Assembly (NCBI GenBank): GCA_032718565.1
Contig: JAVGVS010000055.1
Location: 2,017,706 to 2,081,705 of the forward strand
Length of the DNA: 64,000 nucleotides
DNA from: Distichodus sexfasciatus
Lineage: Eukaryota > Chordata > Actinopteri > Characiformes > Distichodontidae
Direction: 5' to 3'
In this document: positions 33,436 through 46,044 of the stretch, piece by piece
Layout of the letters: every line of letters starts with the position of its first letter
How positions within the stretch are numbered: the stretch's first letter is position 1
Program-made: the position numbers and the translations under genes
Notes under the pieces: generated by a model
The model's input: the letters and a program-made list of their open reading frames with translations, nothing else
What the model was told of the DNA's origin: nothing
The model's database searches: none

Positions 33436-36400
33436 ATGGAGAAACAGTTGCATCTGAATTTGTTAGCCTCCAGACCCCCGATGGCAGGAGGCTTGCAGTC
33501 GGGGGCGAAAATGAGAATGGGGTGAGTTTACACTCGAATATCGCCTCCCGGATCCACTCTGATTTACCGCGGTTCATGTGTGGGTCGTGATATTTGGTCG
33601 GTTTGTGGATCGTGAGCAGATCGTTTAGCAGATCGAACCTTTTCGGCTTATACAACACAACCGTGTCACGACTTCATGCTTTAACGCGTTTGCTGTCACA
33701 GTCCCAATCCGTGACGTTTCTCATCAACTACACCACAGATCAAAGTTGACACTTCAACTTTCACTGATAATTTATCAATCAGCAACACTGACTTTGTAAC
33801 GGGTTGTGGTCTTTTATCTTTAAGTACCAGCAAAGTCAAGTGCAAACCAGAGCTGCACGATATTGGGGGGAGTCGACATTGCGAGATTGTTTCTGCGATG
33901 TATATGAGGAGTCGAAAGAAGATGATGAAGAAGATATTGCGATTAAAAATATTTTTAACTGTGCGGCTTATAACTATTTGGAAAGATTGATTTGTGCTAG
34001 TGATTTTGTAAGAAAAAGCAAGGGAGAATAAAATGACATTTTTAAAGACTAAAAATGAGTGTTTAAATGATTGATTGTTAAGTCTTTGTTGTGCTTTTTA
34101 CAGAGCTACAAACTCAAATTCAAACCAGAGTTGCACGATATTTGGGAAAATCGACATTGCGAAATATATCTGCAATAATATTGTGGTTTTTAAATATTTC
34201 CTTTAACCACCCAATTTCAATAATGATGAATTTAGAAATAATAATTTTTGAAAGTAGAAACAGAATATTTTACTGTTACAACCATCCATTTTAAAACTTT
34301 TGTCCAAGAACTTTTAAATCAGAGTTAATTCTTCACACCTAAATGCTTCTTTTGTAGATGAGTCATGAAAAATAGTCACAATGTGCATTAGCAACTAAGA
34401 CTAATCTTCTTCTTCTTCTTCTTCTTCTTTTGGCTGAACATCACGATGATCCTGAAAAAATGTATTGTACATCAAACACAATGTAGAGTTTTACTGGCTG
34501 GAAACGCCTGTGCACTTAATTAACGTCAGGGTGTTAGGATACTAACTCTACTAAATGCCGTAAACGTCATGCTTCTAAATTGTGTGGCCACTATTGCCAG
34601 TGAAAAGTGGTGATTGTTTTTTAATGTTTTATCATCTGCTATGAAACACATAGTATTTGCAGGTCCGTCACTTTTGTGTCCTTACGATTACAACGCTTTA
34701 ACCAAACCACGGGGTTTCATGTCCCTTTAACTCCATCTCTGCTTTAACCTCTTTCTCTCCTTTTTTGGTCCACAGACCCGGGAGAAAACGAGACTTCACT
34801 CCCGTGCCCTGGAGTCAGTACTTTGAGACCATGGAGGATGTTGAGGTGGAAAATGACAGCAGCAAAGACATATCCTTCCCTCAGCTGCGATCTTCATGAT
34901 TTCGTTAGATGGTTTTTCACTCTGTGGTTGGATTTTTTGACATTTGCTGTCTTTGGAACATACTCCTTAGTCCTCAGTTTTGATTGACCTCAACAAAGTG
35001 CAAGGTCAAGAGTAGGGATGGGTATCGAGAACCAGCACTAAATAGATGTAAATATAGTTTAGTAAATATAATGAAACTGGAGCTAAATCCATAAATAGAT
35101 GCAGAAAAGGCAGTAACACTAGAAACCTCATGAAATGCTTACAAATACAACATTCTGGTTTTTAAAACATTGCTTATGTATGCATTTTGGTCTTTTTTCC
35201 AAGCTTGACTTTTGACTTTGAGCTTTTGAAAAACGCTGTCTTTGGTAAAAAAAAAATTAAATAGGATCAAAATAGGTATTGATGTTTTTTGCCTCCTTTC
35301 ATGTCTTTATTATTTGTGCCACATTGTGGTGAGCAGTGTCCTTAAGAGTATTGTGAAATATTGTTATCGATTAGCAGTATTAATATCAGCATCAATAAAA
35401 TCCCAAAGATAGCAATGAAGGTAAGAACGGACTTGACTAGACTAACACACATAGTCCTGCGCTTCACACCAGGACCCCGTGATTTGCTGTGTTTTTGATT
35501 TGAGCATCAGATTTTGACCCGAACCAATCCTGCATATGCGTATGAGTGACGACTTTTGCGCTACCGCTGAAATTCATCTGCTCCTTGACTCCTTTGCACA
35601 CATTCAGAATCTACAGCAGTGGCTCACACGGTCCCGTTCTTCTGCTGCTTCATGGAGGTGGTCACTCTGCCCTCTCCTGGGCCGTCTTCACGGTTAGTTC
35701 CATAAGCGTCTCTTATTGGTGTTCCATATGCCTGCTGAAATCGAGAAACATAGCAGCGTATGACTTTACGGTTTGTGGAATTGATTTGTATTTAAAATGA
35801 GTGATCAGTGCACACAGCATCAATCGGACATTGCACATATTGTGACATCACTTAATATTGAACAGGAGGTCTGTTTTTATTGCTTTTTGTGATTTGGTCT
35901 GAGTGGAAGTAATGGAGTTAAATCCTGAATTGAATTGAATCTAATTGAAATCGTATTGTTGCAGACTTTGTGATATTGACATTGTACCGTTCATTAATTT
36001 ATTTTATTGATATTTTTACACCTTAGAATCTAAACCCTCATATAGATTCTTTTTCCTCCTAGGCAGTGATATGCAGCAGGATTGACTGCAGGGTTGTAGC
36101 TATTGACCTCAGGGCACACGGTGAGTGAGATTTATTCAAATAAGAAAAATTTCAGAAGAATTTGTTGGCAATCGATGATTGTTTTCTGCTAACACTGTTT
36201 ATGTTTGATTATTTGTAGGAGACACGAAAGTGAAAAACTCAGAAGATTTGTCTGCCGAGACGATGGCCAAGTAGGTTTGCTTCCTCTTGTCACATATTAC
36301 GTTTGTGTGATATCTTAACGTCTGAGATCTTCTTTTTGAACTGTGCTGTGCTGCAGGGATGTTGGAAAGGTCGTGGAGGCTCTGTATGGGGAAAACCCGC

Positions 36401-39400
36401 CCCCGATTCTGATGATTGGTCACAGCATGGGCGGAGCGATCGCCGTTCACACAGCCGCCGCCAATCACGTTCCCTCACTGCTGGGACTTTGTGTGATTGA
36501 TGTGGTGGAAGGTAGTTTCCCTCCTCACCGGCTTACTGGATATTATTTGTGATTGCTGGATCCATTGTTTTCCGTCTTCTTCTTATTCCCACTTTTTGGG
36601 CCTTGAACTACTTCCACAGTCTTTGTCGTAGAGACACTGTTCACGCCTTAAGATTTACAGGAGAACTTCAGCTAAGCTTGGTGTTTGTAAAATTCTAAAT
36701 TTTGACAGATTTTTTTTCACATATCGGTTATCAGCCCTGTTAATTAGCGTTAAGTGGTATTGATATTGGCTCTGAGAAAACTATCAGTTGACCTCTAATT
36801 TTGGGAACGAAATTTCAAAAAGACGTATGCATTCTGATTGTTTCTAACTGTATGTGTTTGTTCTCTTCACTCTTTAGGTACAGCAATGGACGCCTTGAAC
36901 AGTATGCAGAATTTTTTGAGGAGTCGACCAAAGACTTTCAAATCGGTGGAGAATGCAATCGAGTGGAGGTAGGGATTTGAGAACAAATGTTAATTAATAT
37001 TTAATTGTATCTTTTCTTCTTTAAATAACTAACGATTCATCTTGAACTAATGCTTGCTGTATATAAAATGTTCGTGCGCCCGGTCGCCCTTCCGAGTCTG
37101 GTTCCTCTCAAGGTTTCTTCCTATTAGAGGGAGTTTTTCCTCGCCACTGTCGCCTGAGGCTTGCTTGTTGGGGGGTTTAGGCCGGTTATATGTAGAGTGC
37201 TTTGTGACAACGACTGTTGTGAAGAGCGCTTTATAAATAAATTTGAATTGAAAAATTAATGTGACAAGGACTTTTACACACAATCTCTAATGTTTAAATT
37301 TACCCAATAAAAGTGTTACACAACAGTAGTATAGATTTGCCACTAATTGCTCCGTGTTGTTATTGTCAGTGTGAAAAGTGGACAAATCAGGAATATCGAG
37401 TCTGCCCGAGTGTCTATGGTTGGACAAGTGAAAAAGTAAGTGATTTGAGGAAAGTTTCTTCCTGCCCATTCTCATTAAGATGTGTGAGATATAAAAAAGT
37501 AATTTTACATTTCTAGATGTGAGGAGCCCTTGAGTAGCCCAGGCATTTCTAAAAGCATCAGCGAGGGCATCATTGAGGAGGAGGAGGAAGATGAGGAAGG
37601 AGTCGAGACCAACCACAAAAGGAAGAAGGAAGATGACCAGGAGGTAGCTTTTGGTGCTGTTCTTCAACACCAACCACGTCTTATTAATTATGATTTTATG
37701 GAATTAAGAAATAGTTTGGTGCACTGCTACATTTCTGGACACTCAGATAAAGTATTAACAGTTAATACACGAATTTGAAGATATTAAATTAGATAAGAGG
37801 AATAGACCTGCTGTAAAGGGGCATGAAATCCAGCAAGGCCTTTATCGAGATGCTCGGTAAGACACACATCTTGCCTGTAACTGAAAACAAAAATAGTCGT
37901 GCCTTAATTTCTACTTCTGTCATTGAAAATGGATTCATAACCGCTGAACTCCACGCACAGCAGAGTTGTGGTGAGCAGTCTTAATTTTGGCAGCTACTTT
38001 AGGTTTAGACTTGCATTTCGTCATTACTATCCTTCATAGTTTTAGTCAAAGAAAAATATAAAAATTTAACTTAACCTAAGTGATTGTATTACCTGCTCGG
38101 GGTGGGGGGGTGCCTCTGTGGTCAACAGTTCCTGACTGGGTGCCTAAAAATGTCAGCAGTATTTTAGGCTATTGTATGGCATTGCTTTAAACAGGTGCGT
38201 GTGTTTAAATGTGGTTTGGTCCCCAGGTGAAGAAGGAGAGCTTGTACACCTGGCGCATTGAGCTGTCGAAGACAGAGAAGTACTGGGAAGGCTGGTTCAG
38301 GGGTCTGTCCTCACTCTTCCTCAGCTGCCCCGTGCCAAAGCTGCTGCTGCTGGCTGGTGAGCAAACTCACACTTGCACCGGCGTAACGTCTGCAGCGGTG
38401 ATGTAGAGCCATTTTTTACAATCTGGTTTTATCCGTCTAGGAATCGACAGACTGGATAAAGACCTCACCATAGGACAGATGCAAGGTAAAGTCATTGTGT
38501 TGTTTTTTGGCTTTCTATAACATTATATTGTAATGATATGTGTTGTGAAGATTTTATATTATATTATAATAAAATGTATACAGAACTAATGTTGTAATGG
38601 TGATCCCTGCAGGAAAGTTCCAGATGCAGGTCCTGCCTCAGTGCGGTCATGCAGTCCACGAGGACGCTCCTGAAAAAGTAAAAGTCTCTCTTAGTCCTGA
38701 GGTTGCAAAGTACCTTTACGCCACTGCTTAGGCTGTAATTCCATATTTTGGAATTGAGGCGCTAAATGTGACCCTCCACGGCAAAACCAGTTGCTTGTCG
38801 CAATGGAGGTTTCCAAGAAAAACGAGCGTTTATGTTGCGTAGGGTAAAATTTTGGATGTTTTGTTTTTAGTGTTTTGAAACAGTGGAAGGTCTATACTGT
38901 ACTGTTGTGAATAAATTTCACTGAAAAACTTACCCTTTCCATCCTAAAAACATGACTTTCTTGAGGTGAGGAATTCAATTCCAGCAGAATGTTAAAAGTT
39001 TTGGTTTTGACCGCTCTACTTCAATATTTACGGTAAATCCACTCGTTGACTAGCGTGAAGATATTTCTCCGGAATCCCTCTTCGTCTCCCGAGTTCAGTT
39101 AACCTAACGCAGGTAGGCTATCCGTGTGGCTGTGAATGCAGCGTAGGCTACCGTAAATGCAAACGTAGCCAAGACCGCACCAAGCGTCTGTGAGTGCTAC
39201 GGCGATAGTCAACTTCAAAGGCAGATTTCTCTGTTTCTCACTTGGCGTGACAGGAGAAACCCGACTCCTTTGAATGTTGATATCTCAGTCATATGTCGTC
39301 CGATTCATTCCATTTAGGTATCGTTTTGATGTTTGATTTATGCCCTTTCATGAAAACATAACTCAATTTTGAAAATTTGCGACAAGCGACTGGTTTTGCC

Positions 39401-39626
39401 TTGGAGGGTCACATATATATACGTATATATAAACTGTAAATATATCAGCTATAATATAAACTCCGAATTTTTTCAGGAATTGACTGTATAATTAGGTAAA
39501 TGAAGTCAGTCTGCATAGGCAATTCTGATAAATGGTGTAAATGTAACTGTCAACAGGTAGCCGACGCTTTGGCCACCTTCATGGTCCGACATAAGTTCAC
39601 TGAATTTAAAGAAGGCTTTCCATGGT
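33436..39626 (+). CDS. ppme1: Protein phosphatase methylesterase 1, complete, 13 coding exons
   Basis: A serine hydrolase that removes the methyl ester from the C-terminal Leu of the PP2A catalytic subunit, holding PP2A inactive. Coding exons: 33436-33521, 34776-34869, 35600-35692, 36063-36120, 36219-36270, 36357-36511, 36878-36968, 37370-37435, 37517-37643, 38227-38356, 38441-38485, 38613-38677 and 39557-39624. All phases agree. The alpha/beta-hydrolase fold is clear: oxyanion region LLLLHGGGHSALSW, nucleophile elbow GHSMGG, the acid in CVIDVVEG and the catalytic His in QCGHAVHED. The acidic insert IIEEEEEDEEG, then KRKKEDD, is the family's variable loop. Exon 2/3 is a U12-type AT-AC junction. 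The final exon ends CCA TG; joining to the acceptor at 39702 makes TGA, giving about 376 residues, while reading on gives TGG TAA (stop at 39627-39629). Human PPME1 is 386 residues, so the C-terminus is slightly short. Confidence 0.95.
33849..34200. repeat. Two partial copies of one MITE end in ppme1 intron 1
   Basis: CAGAGCTGCACGATATTGGG at about 33849 and CAGAGTTGCACGATATTTGG at about 34126, each followed by TCGACATTGCGA. These are direct, partial, diverged copies with no matching right ends. Confidence 0.6.
34870..35599 (+). other. ppme1 intron 2: U12-type AT-AC intron
   Basis: The exon ends AAA GAC and the intron opens ATATCCTTCC. It closes CTCCTTGACTCCTTTGCAC, with branch word TCCTTGAC (35582-35589) about 11 nt before the terminal AC. 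The join to ACA TTC AGA ATC restores the family sequence KDTFRIY. A GT-AG alternative would disrupt it. Confidence 0.92.
37077..37252. repeat. Common fish dispersed repeat in ppme1 intron 7
   Basis: Contains GAGTCTGGTTCCTCTCAAGG, GAGTTTTTCCTCGCCACTGT and the tail GCTTTATAAATAAATTTGAA, a very frequent teleost repeat whose class I do not assign. Confidence 0.7.
38767..39413. mobile_element. MITE with TGTGACCCTCC ends in ppme1 intron 12
   Basis: Left TGTGACCCTCCACGGCAAAA and right TTTTGCCTTGGAGGGTCACA are inverted copies, with further pairing inward (CCAGTTGCTTGTCGC and GCGACAAGCGACTGG). Flanks are AA and TA. It has no coding capacity and shares TGTGACCC tips with the hairpin MITE family. Confidence 0.8.
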
Positions 39627-40502
39627 AAGTGACTTGTTTGTGATTGTGAGCAGTTTCTGATCTTCATGTGATTATCAATTAATCTTTGTGTTTGTGTGTA
39701 GACAATGTCCAGTGTGTGCCTGTCTTCATCCAGCAACTTGGCGCAGTAAGACTCATGAAAACCGTCGTCTTCATCCCCCTCCTTACCCGAGGACTATATT
39801 ACTATACTAAACATGCCAGTGTCTCTGCTGCAAACTCTTTTTAGTAATTCATTCTACAAGAATCAGTTTTGTATCAGTTTCGGTTTGATCATAACTGACC
39901 GTTTTAGCGCGATGTCTAGGTCAGATTCCAACCACACACTTGCCTCTTAAAGATTTGAATTAATTTATTGTTTTTTTCCCTCCTGTTCAGTATTTTTTTT
40001 TCTTTTGCATCGCCTCTAATGCTTGATTGTTGGTGAATTTAGGGTGACTGCATCATGTTGTGTTTTATGTGTTTCTCATTGTTCATTTTCAAGATGGAAA
40101 ATTAAAAAGAGGATCTTTAAACTGATGTGTGATTCTTTCTGTTTAACCTGTTTTGTCAGTAGTGGAACTGGCACTGGTGAAGTACTGGTGAATAGTACAT
40201 GAGTAACTTTACTTTCTTGCTGTAGTTAAATATTATTTTGAGTACTTGTGTCTACTCTTTCCATCCTACTGTTAGAAGTGATGGTCTTAAAGCAAATTAA
40301 GTAAAAATGTAAACTTTATGTTCAAAGTATTATGATAATCTATATTTTAAAACATGTCAAATCACAGCTTTTACCTTGCCACAAAACATTTGAAACATTA
40401 ATGCAGCCCGTTCATGCAGTTTTACACAAGGTTGAATGGAACAAGGATTGTCTTGTGCAGTATTGTTCCTGTTTTCCTGTGGTTTGCGTGAGAGGCACAC
40501 CG

Positions 40503-40735
40503 TGAAAGTGAGTGATTATTTGTCATTGTGAACATACCACAGCACACAACAAAACGTGACCTCTGCGTTTAACCCAGAGGAGCAGCGGGCAGATAACTTG
40601 CACCTGGGGAGCAGTGCTTGGTGACGGTACCTTGCTCATGAGTACCTCAGTGGTAACTTTACAGGCCCTGGATTCGAACCTGCGACCTTCTGATGACGGG
40701 GCAAACACCCTACTGTTATACTACAACTATAGCAT
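40503..40735 (-). repeat. tRNA-derived SINE copy
   Basis: Minus-strand copy, with GGTTCGAATCCAGGGCCTG read in reverse and the AATAATCACTCACTTTC tail. Confidence 0.8.
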
Positions 40736-41446
40736 AAAGCAGCGAGAGCAAGTTCAAATGCATATATAATACTGTTGCTGGTGTTGGAAGTGTTGGGGGA
40801 ACTCTTTGGAAATTTGTAAAAAGTACTTGTGACATTGTGAAACAAATACTGATAATGGCTTACTGCTGAAGCACATCTATGTCTATTTGTTGAGCTGGTG
40901 CTCTATTAATTTTAAAAGTGACCAGCAAATCTATATTTTTTGTTTTTTTTTATGTGTGCATATGTATAGCTGACTGGGACCTGTCACCTCAAAAATACTG
41001 AATGACTGAAGTATCAGGTGTTCAGCCCTATCTTAGCTTTTTAACAGGATTTTAATGACTATGGTAGCTGTATAAACACTGTGGGTTTAAATGAAGCCAT
41101 TCTGTCAGCTGCTCGTCCACGAATATGTTTAGAAAACCCTCAACTAATACATTCTTAATGATAGTTTGTATTATTACCAACTGTAACTGTAATGAACTGT
41201 AAAAATGACCAGTGCTCTACAAAACTTAGTTTATTTAATCAATTAATTAAAAATAACATGAATTTATAACCTCTTTTTTTATTGTGAGCTGTAAATCTCC
41301 ATCAGATCACGTCTTGAGTAGAATATAAGTAGATCAGAATCTTCATAATATAGTTTTGCATTGTTCATACAACAGGTGGCATCATTCGCACTCACTCTGC
41401 TGTGTTTTTCTTCTACCCTTATGCTGAATGATCATGAAAGTGATTT

Positions 41447-42005
41447 GCGTCCGAAATCGCATACTACTTGAGTAGGTACTACATTTGAATTTGAACGTAC
41501 TGCTCTACCGTTAAAACAGTACGTTCTATATAGTATGAATGAGGGTAGTATGACTGGAATTCGGACGTACTACATCCGCTGTGTTGATGTTGTCACGTGT
41601 CATGTGTCGTCACAACAGCGGGAAAATTTAAAGAGCCCACTCTACTGCGCGAACATCATATTTATATTTAATGCAATGGCATTATTTTTTACCTTTACAG
41701 AGGGCATTTTCTCACAAGTGTAATTTAACCACAATGAACAACGTTTTCCTTAAGGTACTTACACTTGAAAAGAGCCGGGTCTCCGTTTTCCGCCATTTTT
41801 CGAATATGACGCCGCCTCTCCCGCTGCCTTATGGGATAGTGAAGTGTCCATCGAATGCCTACTACAGAATTCGGCCGGAAGCAGTAGGTCATCCGGGTAC
41901 TTCTCGCCTACTGTTTTTCGAATACTATGAATTCGGACATACTACTCGCCTCGCATACTGTTTTTCGCATACTATATAGTAGGGACGTATGCTATTTCGG
42001 ACGCA
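41447..42005. mobile_element. Non-autonomous DNA element with GCGTCCGAAAT ends
   Basis: Left GCGTCCGAAATCGCATAC and right GTATGCTATTTCGGACGC are inverted copies with one mismatch. Sub-terminal TAGTATG and CATACTA words recur inside. The superfamily is uncertain, possibly Harbinger. Confidence 0.75.
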
Positions 42006-42557
42006 GCGTATGATTCAAATTGTGCCAAATTGGGCATCTGGATCAAGATTGTGCCAAAGCTCTAAATTGGCCAAATTAGACATCCAGTTCGTAACTGTGT
42101 CAAATTAGGCTTCCTGCTCCAGACATGCTGAATCGGGCGTCCTGTTCTGAGTTGTTCAAATTAGGCATCGCTTCTAAATTGGCTGATTTCTGGAACTCCG
42201 ATCAACAAATGCGTTTCGTAATTTGCGTTTGAGTGAGTCTTCAAGTTTCGCAAGGCATATGTCCGGCACAGCTTAATTTAACTAGAAAAGCTAGAATCCT
42301 TTAGTGTAAAACCAGAATGTTTTAGTTTCATAAGAAATAATATTATCAGTAACTTCCCCACACAAAATGTTCAAACTCCAGAGGACATGATTTTTCTAAA
42401 GAAAAATGGAACGTATAGATATATTTTGATCAGACAGGATTTTCACTGCTCAACTGCGCATGTGCTGAAGGCTGTTGTCAAAGTTGTCATGTTTGTTAAC
42501 ATCAGATATTTTGCACTAGTGTTCTACTGAGTGACTTTTACTTGTACTGGTGTCTTT

Positions 42558-42960
42558 TTTAAGTCAAGTCAAAGTCAAAGTAAACTTTATTGTCATCTCT
42601 GCTATATACTGTACAGATATACAGAGAGACGAGACAGTTTTAACAGTGCAGTAGGAAAAAGGGTACAAAGAACAATTAAGGCACATGGAATAAACAATAA
42701 ATAAATAAAGTACAAAATATAAATTTTAAACTAGACATGGGATATTAAATATAGCTTTAAACTAGAGCTAGAATTAGAAATAGAGGTAGATAGAGAGACA
42801 GTTTGGATGCAGTATTACAATGTGGAAATTGACTTTTACACTTTTACACTGGATGTGCAAGAGGTTAGAAACAGTTATAGTATGAAAAGAATTCTATATC
42901 CAGTCTATTTATACATTCAGTTTTCAATATTTGTGTAAATAGTGGCAGCAGTGCAAAAAA
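42558..42960. repeat. Unclassified A-rich dispersed repeat
   Basis: Opens with AGTCAAAGTCAAAGTAAAC and TTTATTGTCATCTCTGC, a phrase common in fish genomes, and continues A-rich to an A tract at about 42956. No frame is present. Confidence 0.5.
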
Positions 42961-43689
42961 AAAAAAATTATTGCAGTGTTGTGTCAACAGTCATTTCAGG
43001 AGAATTTTATGTCTTTACTTTTACTTAGGTATGGATTTCATGTACTTTAGCCCTCTGCTGGTCCTGAGATGTATTTAGGATTTGTTGTGGATTGAAAACT
43101 AGTCTTACAAAACTGATAGAAGGATATAAATAAAGTTATAACTGAAAGCAGCACTGACATTTCACATTTCACTGACATTCACCATCAATTCAGAGATGAT
43201 GCTCTAATAACTGCATGTGCCCTGGCTGTTTACTTTAACAAACCTTTGCATGCATTTTAACAACATTAAACATGACTAGTTTCAAAATTAAGATTTCAGT
43301 TGATGAAGTCTGTATTCAAACAATTCATAGCATGTTAGACCTCTCCTCTAGAAACTAAAAGGTGGGGGTCGGGTTTGAAGATCTTCTTACAACGTAGTTT
43401 TACATCTATGCAATAGAGATTGCTTTCACACATTGTTAATCAGAATAAAGATGTTAAATTTACAGTAAAAATGATTCATTTTATTACTAGTAGTCCAAGT
43501 TGTTCGAAGCTTACATTATCTGATGTTAAAAGACATTCAATATTATAATAGTCACTACAAGTAAAAATGAAACATTCCTAACATTTTAAAATTGCTTTAT
43601 GAATAAATATTTGGTGATCTTGTGTTCCAGAATTTGTAAAATATTATACATATCATTATACATATACATACAATATTATACATATCATT

Positions 43690-44658
43690 TCATGGTGCAG
43701 TAACTGTATTCTGGAACTTTCTGGAGAGACGACAGAAGTAGTATTTGAACACGGGTCGCACTGCCTCGTCTCTGAGGCCGTAGATGAGTGGACTCAAGCA
43801 GCGAGGCAGGATCAGGATGAACAAATAGTTCAGATAACGCAGGTTCTGTACAAAAATGATATTTCCATTACTTAACATTGCAATGGCCCTCTCCAACGTG
43901 CCGAACAGGAACGAGTTGAGACACAGAATCAGCTGAATGAGGTGCAGCAGCACAGTCCTGTGAGCTTTCTTTACAGAGTCTTTATTGGAGGAAACAGACC
44001 TGGCTGTGATCATAATGCTGATGTAAGTGAAGAGAATTATTATTGTCACAGACACAAAATATAGCACATTAAAGCTGGTGAATGCATCGATTTGCCATGG
44101 CTTTATGAAGATCTGTTCCCTGGAGCAGTACATCTGTAAATACAAGAAGTTTGGGTCCATCACCGCTACAAAAATCACATCAGTGAAAACGTTCACAGAT
44201 CCAAGAAACCAAATGAAGCCGATTGCAAAGAAAATCCTCCTCTGAGTGACTATTTCAGCGTGTCTCAGAGGAAAGCGTATGGCCACGTAGCGCTCCAGCG
44301 ACATCACGGCCAGGTTTAAAGGTGCATTGCGAAATGTTGTAGTGCTTATTAAGATGAGGAAGGAACACAAAGCTTTCGCCAGCTTCAAGAAGGCCAGTGC
44401 CATGATGTAAAGCAAAGAGGCGAAGAAGAGTTGCATCGAGTCGTTTAAAAGCATGTGTGCAAAGAGAATGTAGCGCGGGGTCTCTTTAAAAACACGTTTC
44501 GTCGATAAAGCAAAGAGCATGACGCAGTTCACGTATGTACAAAATGAAGTCATCAGGACAGCAACCACCAGTTTTGACATTGTGGCCCCGTCCATATTGG
44601 TTCTGAAGAAATACTGGAATATCAAAGTGTCCGTGTTGCTTTCGTTAAAGCCTGCCAT
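43690..44658 (-). CDS. Odorant receptor, or131-2-like, copy 1
   Basis: A class A GPCR of olfactory sensory neurons, expected to signal through Golf; the ligand is unknown. A single-exon frame of 322 residues with an N-terminal glycosylation site (NES, residue 5), seven hydrophobic segments, KETPRYILFAHMLLNDS after TM1, Cys98 at the top of TM3 with a partner in the second extracellular loop (QMYCSRE), the TM3 motif LERYVAIRFPLRHAE (121-135), KAHRTVLLHLIQL at TM6 and LSPLIYGLRDEAVRP after TM7. Length and motifs match intact fish receptors of the or131 type. About 205 bp of its middle are nearly identical to copy 2 at 49011-49215. Confidence 0.92.
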   Translation of the reverse strand: MAGFNESNTDTLIFQYFFRTNMDGATMSKLVVAVLMTSFCTYVNCVMLFALSTKRVFKETPRYILFAHMLLNDSMQLFFASLLYIMALAFLKLAKALCSFLILISTTTFRNAPLNLAVMSLERYVAIRFPLRHAEIVTQRRIFFAIGFIWFLGSVNVFTDVIFVAVMDPNFLYLQMYCSREQIFIKPWQIDAFTSFNVLYFVSVTIIILFTYISIMITARSVSSNKDSVKKAHRTVLLHLIQLILCLNSFLFGTLERAIAMLSNGNIIFVQNLRYLNYLFILILPRCLSPLIYGLRDEAVRPVFKYYFCRLSRKFQNTVTAP

Positions 44659-45446
44659 TGATTACAGAGTAGTGGTGGAAACCAGAACAGTTCAGGCCGG
44701 GCTCCCTGTATCCTAGCATTAATGTATGTTCTTAACTATTATAAGATCAACCAGCAAAAACTGGTAATAAACCAAATTTATCACAAATTTATGATATTGT
44801 CACTAGACCAGTGCTAAACATGAGATGTAATATGTTCTGTATATTCACTAAAGCATAAGTTACATGAGGTAAAGAAGTTACAGCTCTAGAAACCCTGAAT
44901 CTCTGTGACTTTTATATTCTATGAAATGATGGTGATGCCCCTGTGGAGTTCACACACACGTACAGACACACACACACACAAACAGCAGCTGTTTGGAGGG
45001 TGCATGTTATTCCCCTTCACAATGACTCAGTGTCGGATGTAATTACTTGTGACTGCATTTTTGAAATAAAGTTGACTCACTTTAAGATATTTTAGATCTA
45101 ACCCTGTTTTTCTTGAACTCTTATTGCCATGAACTAAGCACAGTATTAGAGATGCACGATAAGGGAATTGCTGATATCCACTGTGTTTCATGCTTACAGT
45201 ATATCTGTGATGATGATAAATGAGGAAGGCAGAGTTGAGCGCGTAAAGACAAGGCTCATTTGTATTAACGAGTAGGTTGTTCCCATGTTTCTAGCTGCAT
45301 GAATATTTCTATTTGTTTTCTAGTTCTCTGTCGGTGCTGTTTTCTCTGTTTTCTTTTGCCTCTTCAGTTCCACCTATTGCTGCATTATTTCTTTTTAACT
45401 CTCTTCTTTTCCTTTTTAACATTTTTAATCCAACACCCCAGATCTG

Positions 45447-45760
45447 GCTTGTAGTGTTGTAGTGGTTAGCGAGAAGGTCCTGTGTTTGAGCCCCGTGGGG
45501 CCTTTCTGTGTGGTGTTTACCTGCTCTCCCCATGTTCGTGTGGGTTTTTTTTCCGGCGGCACCAGTGTTGTACTGAATTCTGTGACCACCTACACTTAAC
45601 CCTAAACCTAACCCTAACCGAAAACAACGCTGTGAACCTGTCTTTCAAGGCAGAGCGCCCTCTATGGTCGCAGAATTTGATGGGTCACAGAATTCGGAAC
45701 AGCGGTCCCGTGACCCCAATAGGGATTAAGCGGTTCGGCTGATGAATGAATGAATGAATT
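45447..45760 (+). repeat. tRNA-derived SINE with L2-like tail
   Basis: Head GTGTTGTAGTGGTTAGCGAG (A box) and GTGTTTGAGCCCC (B box), then the tail phrase CTCTCCCCATGTTCGTGTGG and a (GAAT)n end. It is a different family from the main SINE of this window. A short CCCTAA-like stretch lies within it at about 45597. Confidence 0.7.
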
Positions 45761-46044
45761 AATTTTTGCCACTGACACTATTTAAGGCATTTAGCAGATG
45801 CTTTTATTCAGAGTCTTTAACTACCAATTAAAATGAAATGACCTCGGTTACATTTTTGAATAATATTAGGCATGAATTATTACAAAAAATTGGGCTTTTC
45901 TTCATGGTGAAGTCATAGAGTCCTTAAACCTTTCACAGTGTGATAGACCTCTTTTTAATTATTGTTCACTTTTACTGCAGTTAAAAAAAAAAAACATAAA
46001 TATATTCAGGAACTACAGACTTTTTATCCCCTCAAACAAAAATA

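Larger units (their letters stand above)
39627..43689. other. ppme1 3' end and ppme1-receptor intergenic region
   Basis: A probable ppme1 3'UTR exon starts at 39702, with an ATTAAA poly(A)-like signal at 40101. Then come a SINE (40503-40735), an inverted-end element (41447-42005), a weak minisatellite (42010-42180) and a dispersed repeat (42558-42960). No gene is seen. Confidence 0.6.

Noticed and set aside
45590..45620. CCCTAA-like stretch suggesting an interstitial telomere
   Set aside because: Only three or four imperfect units inside a SINE-like repeat; too short to call. The same holds for the stretch near 51530.
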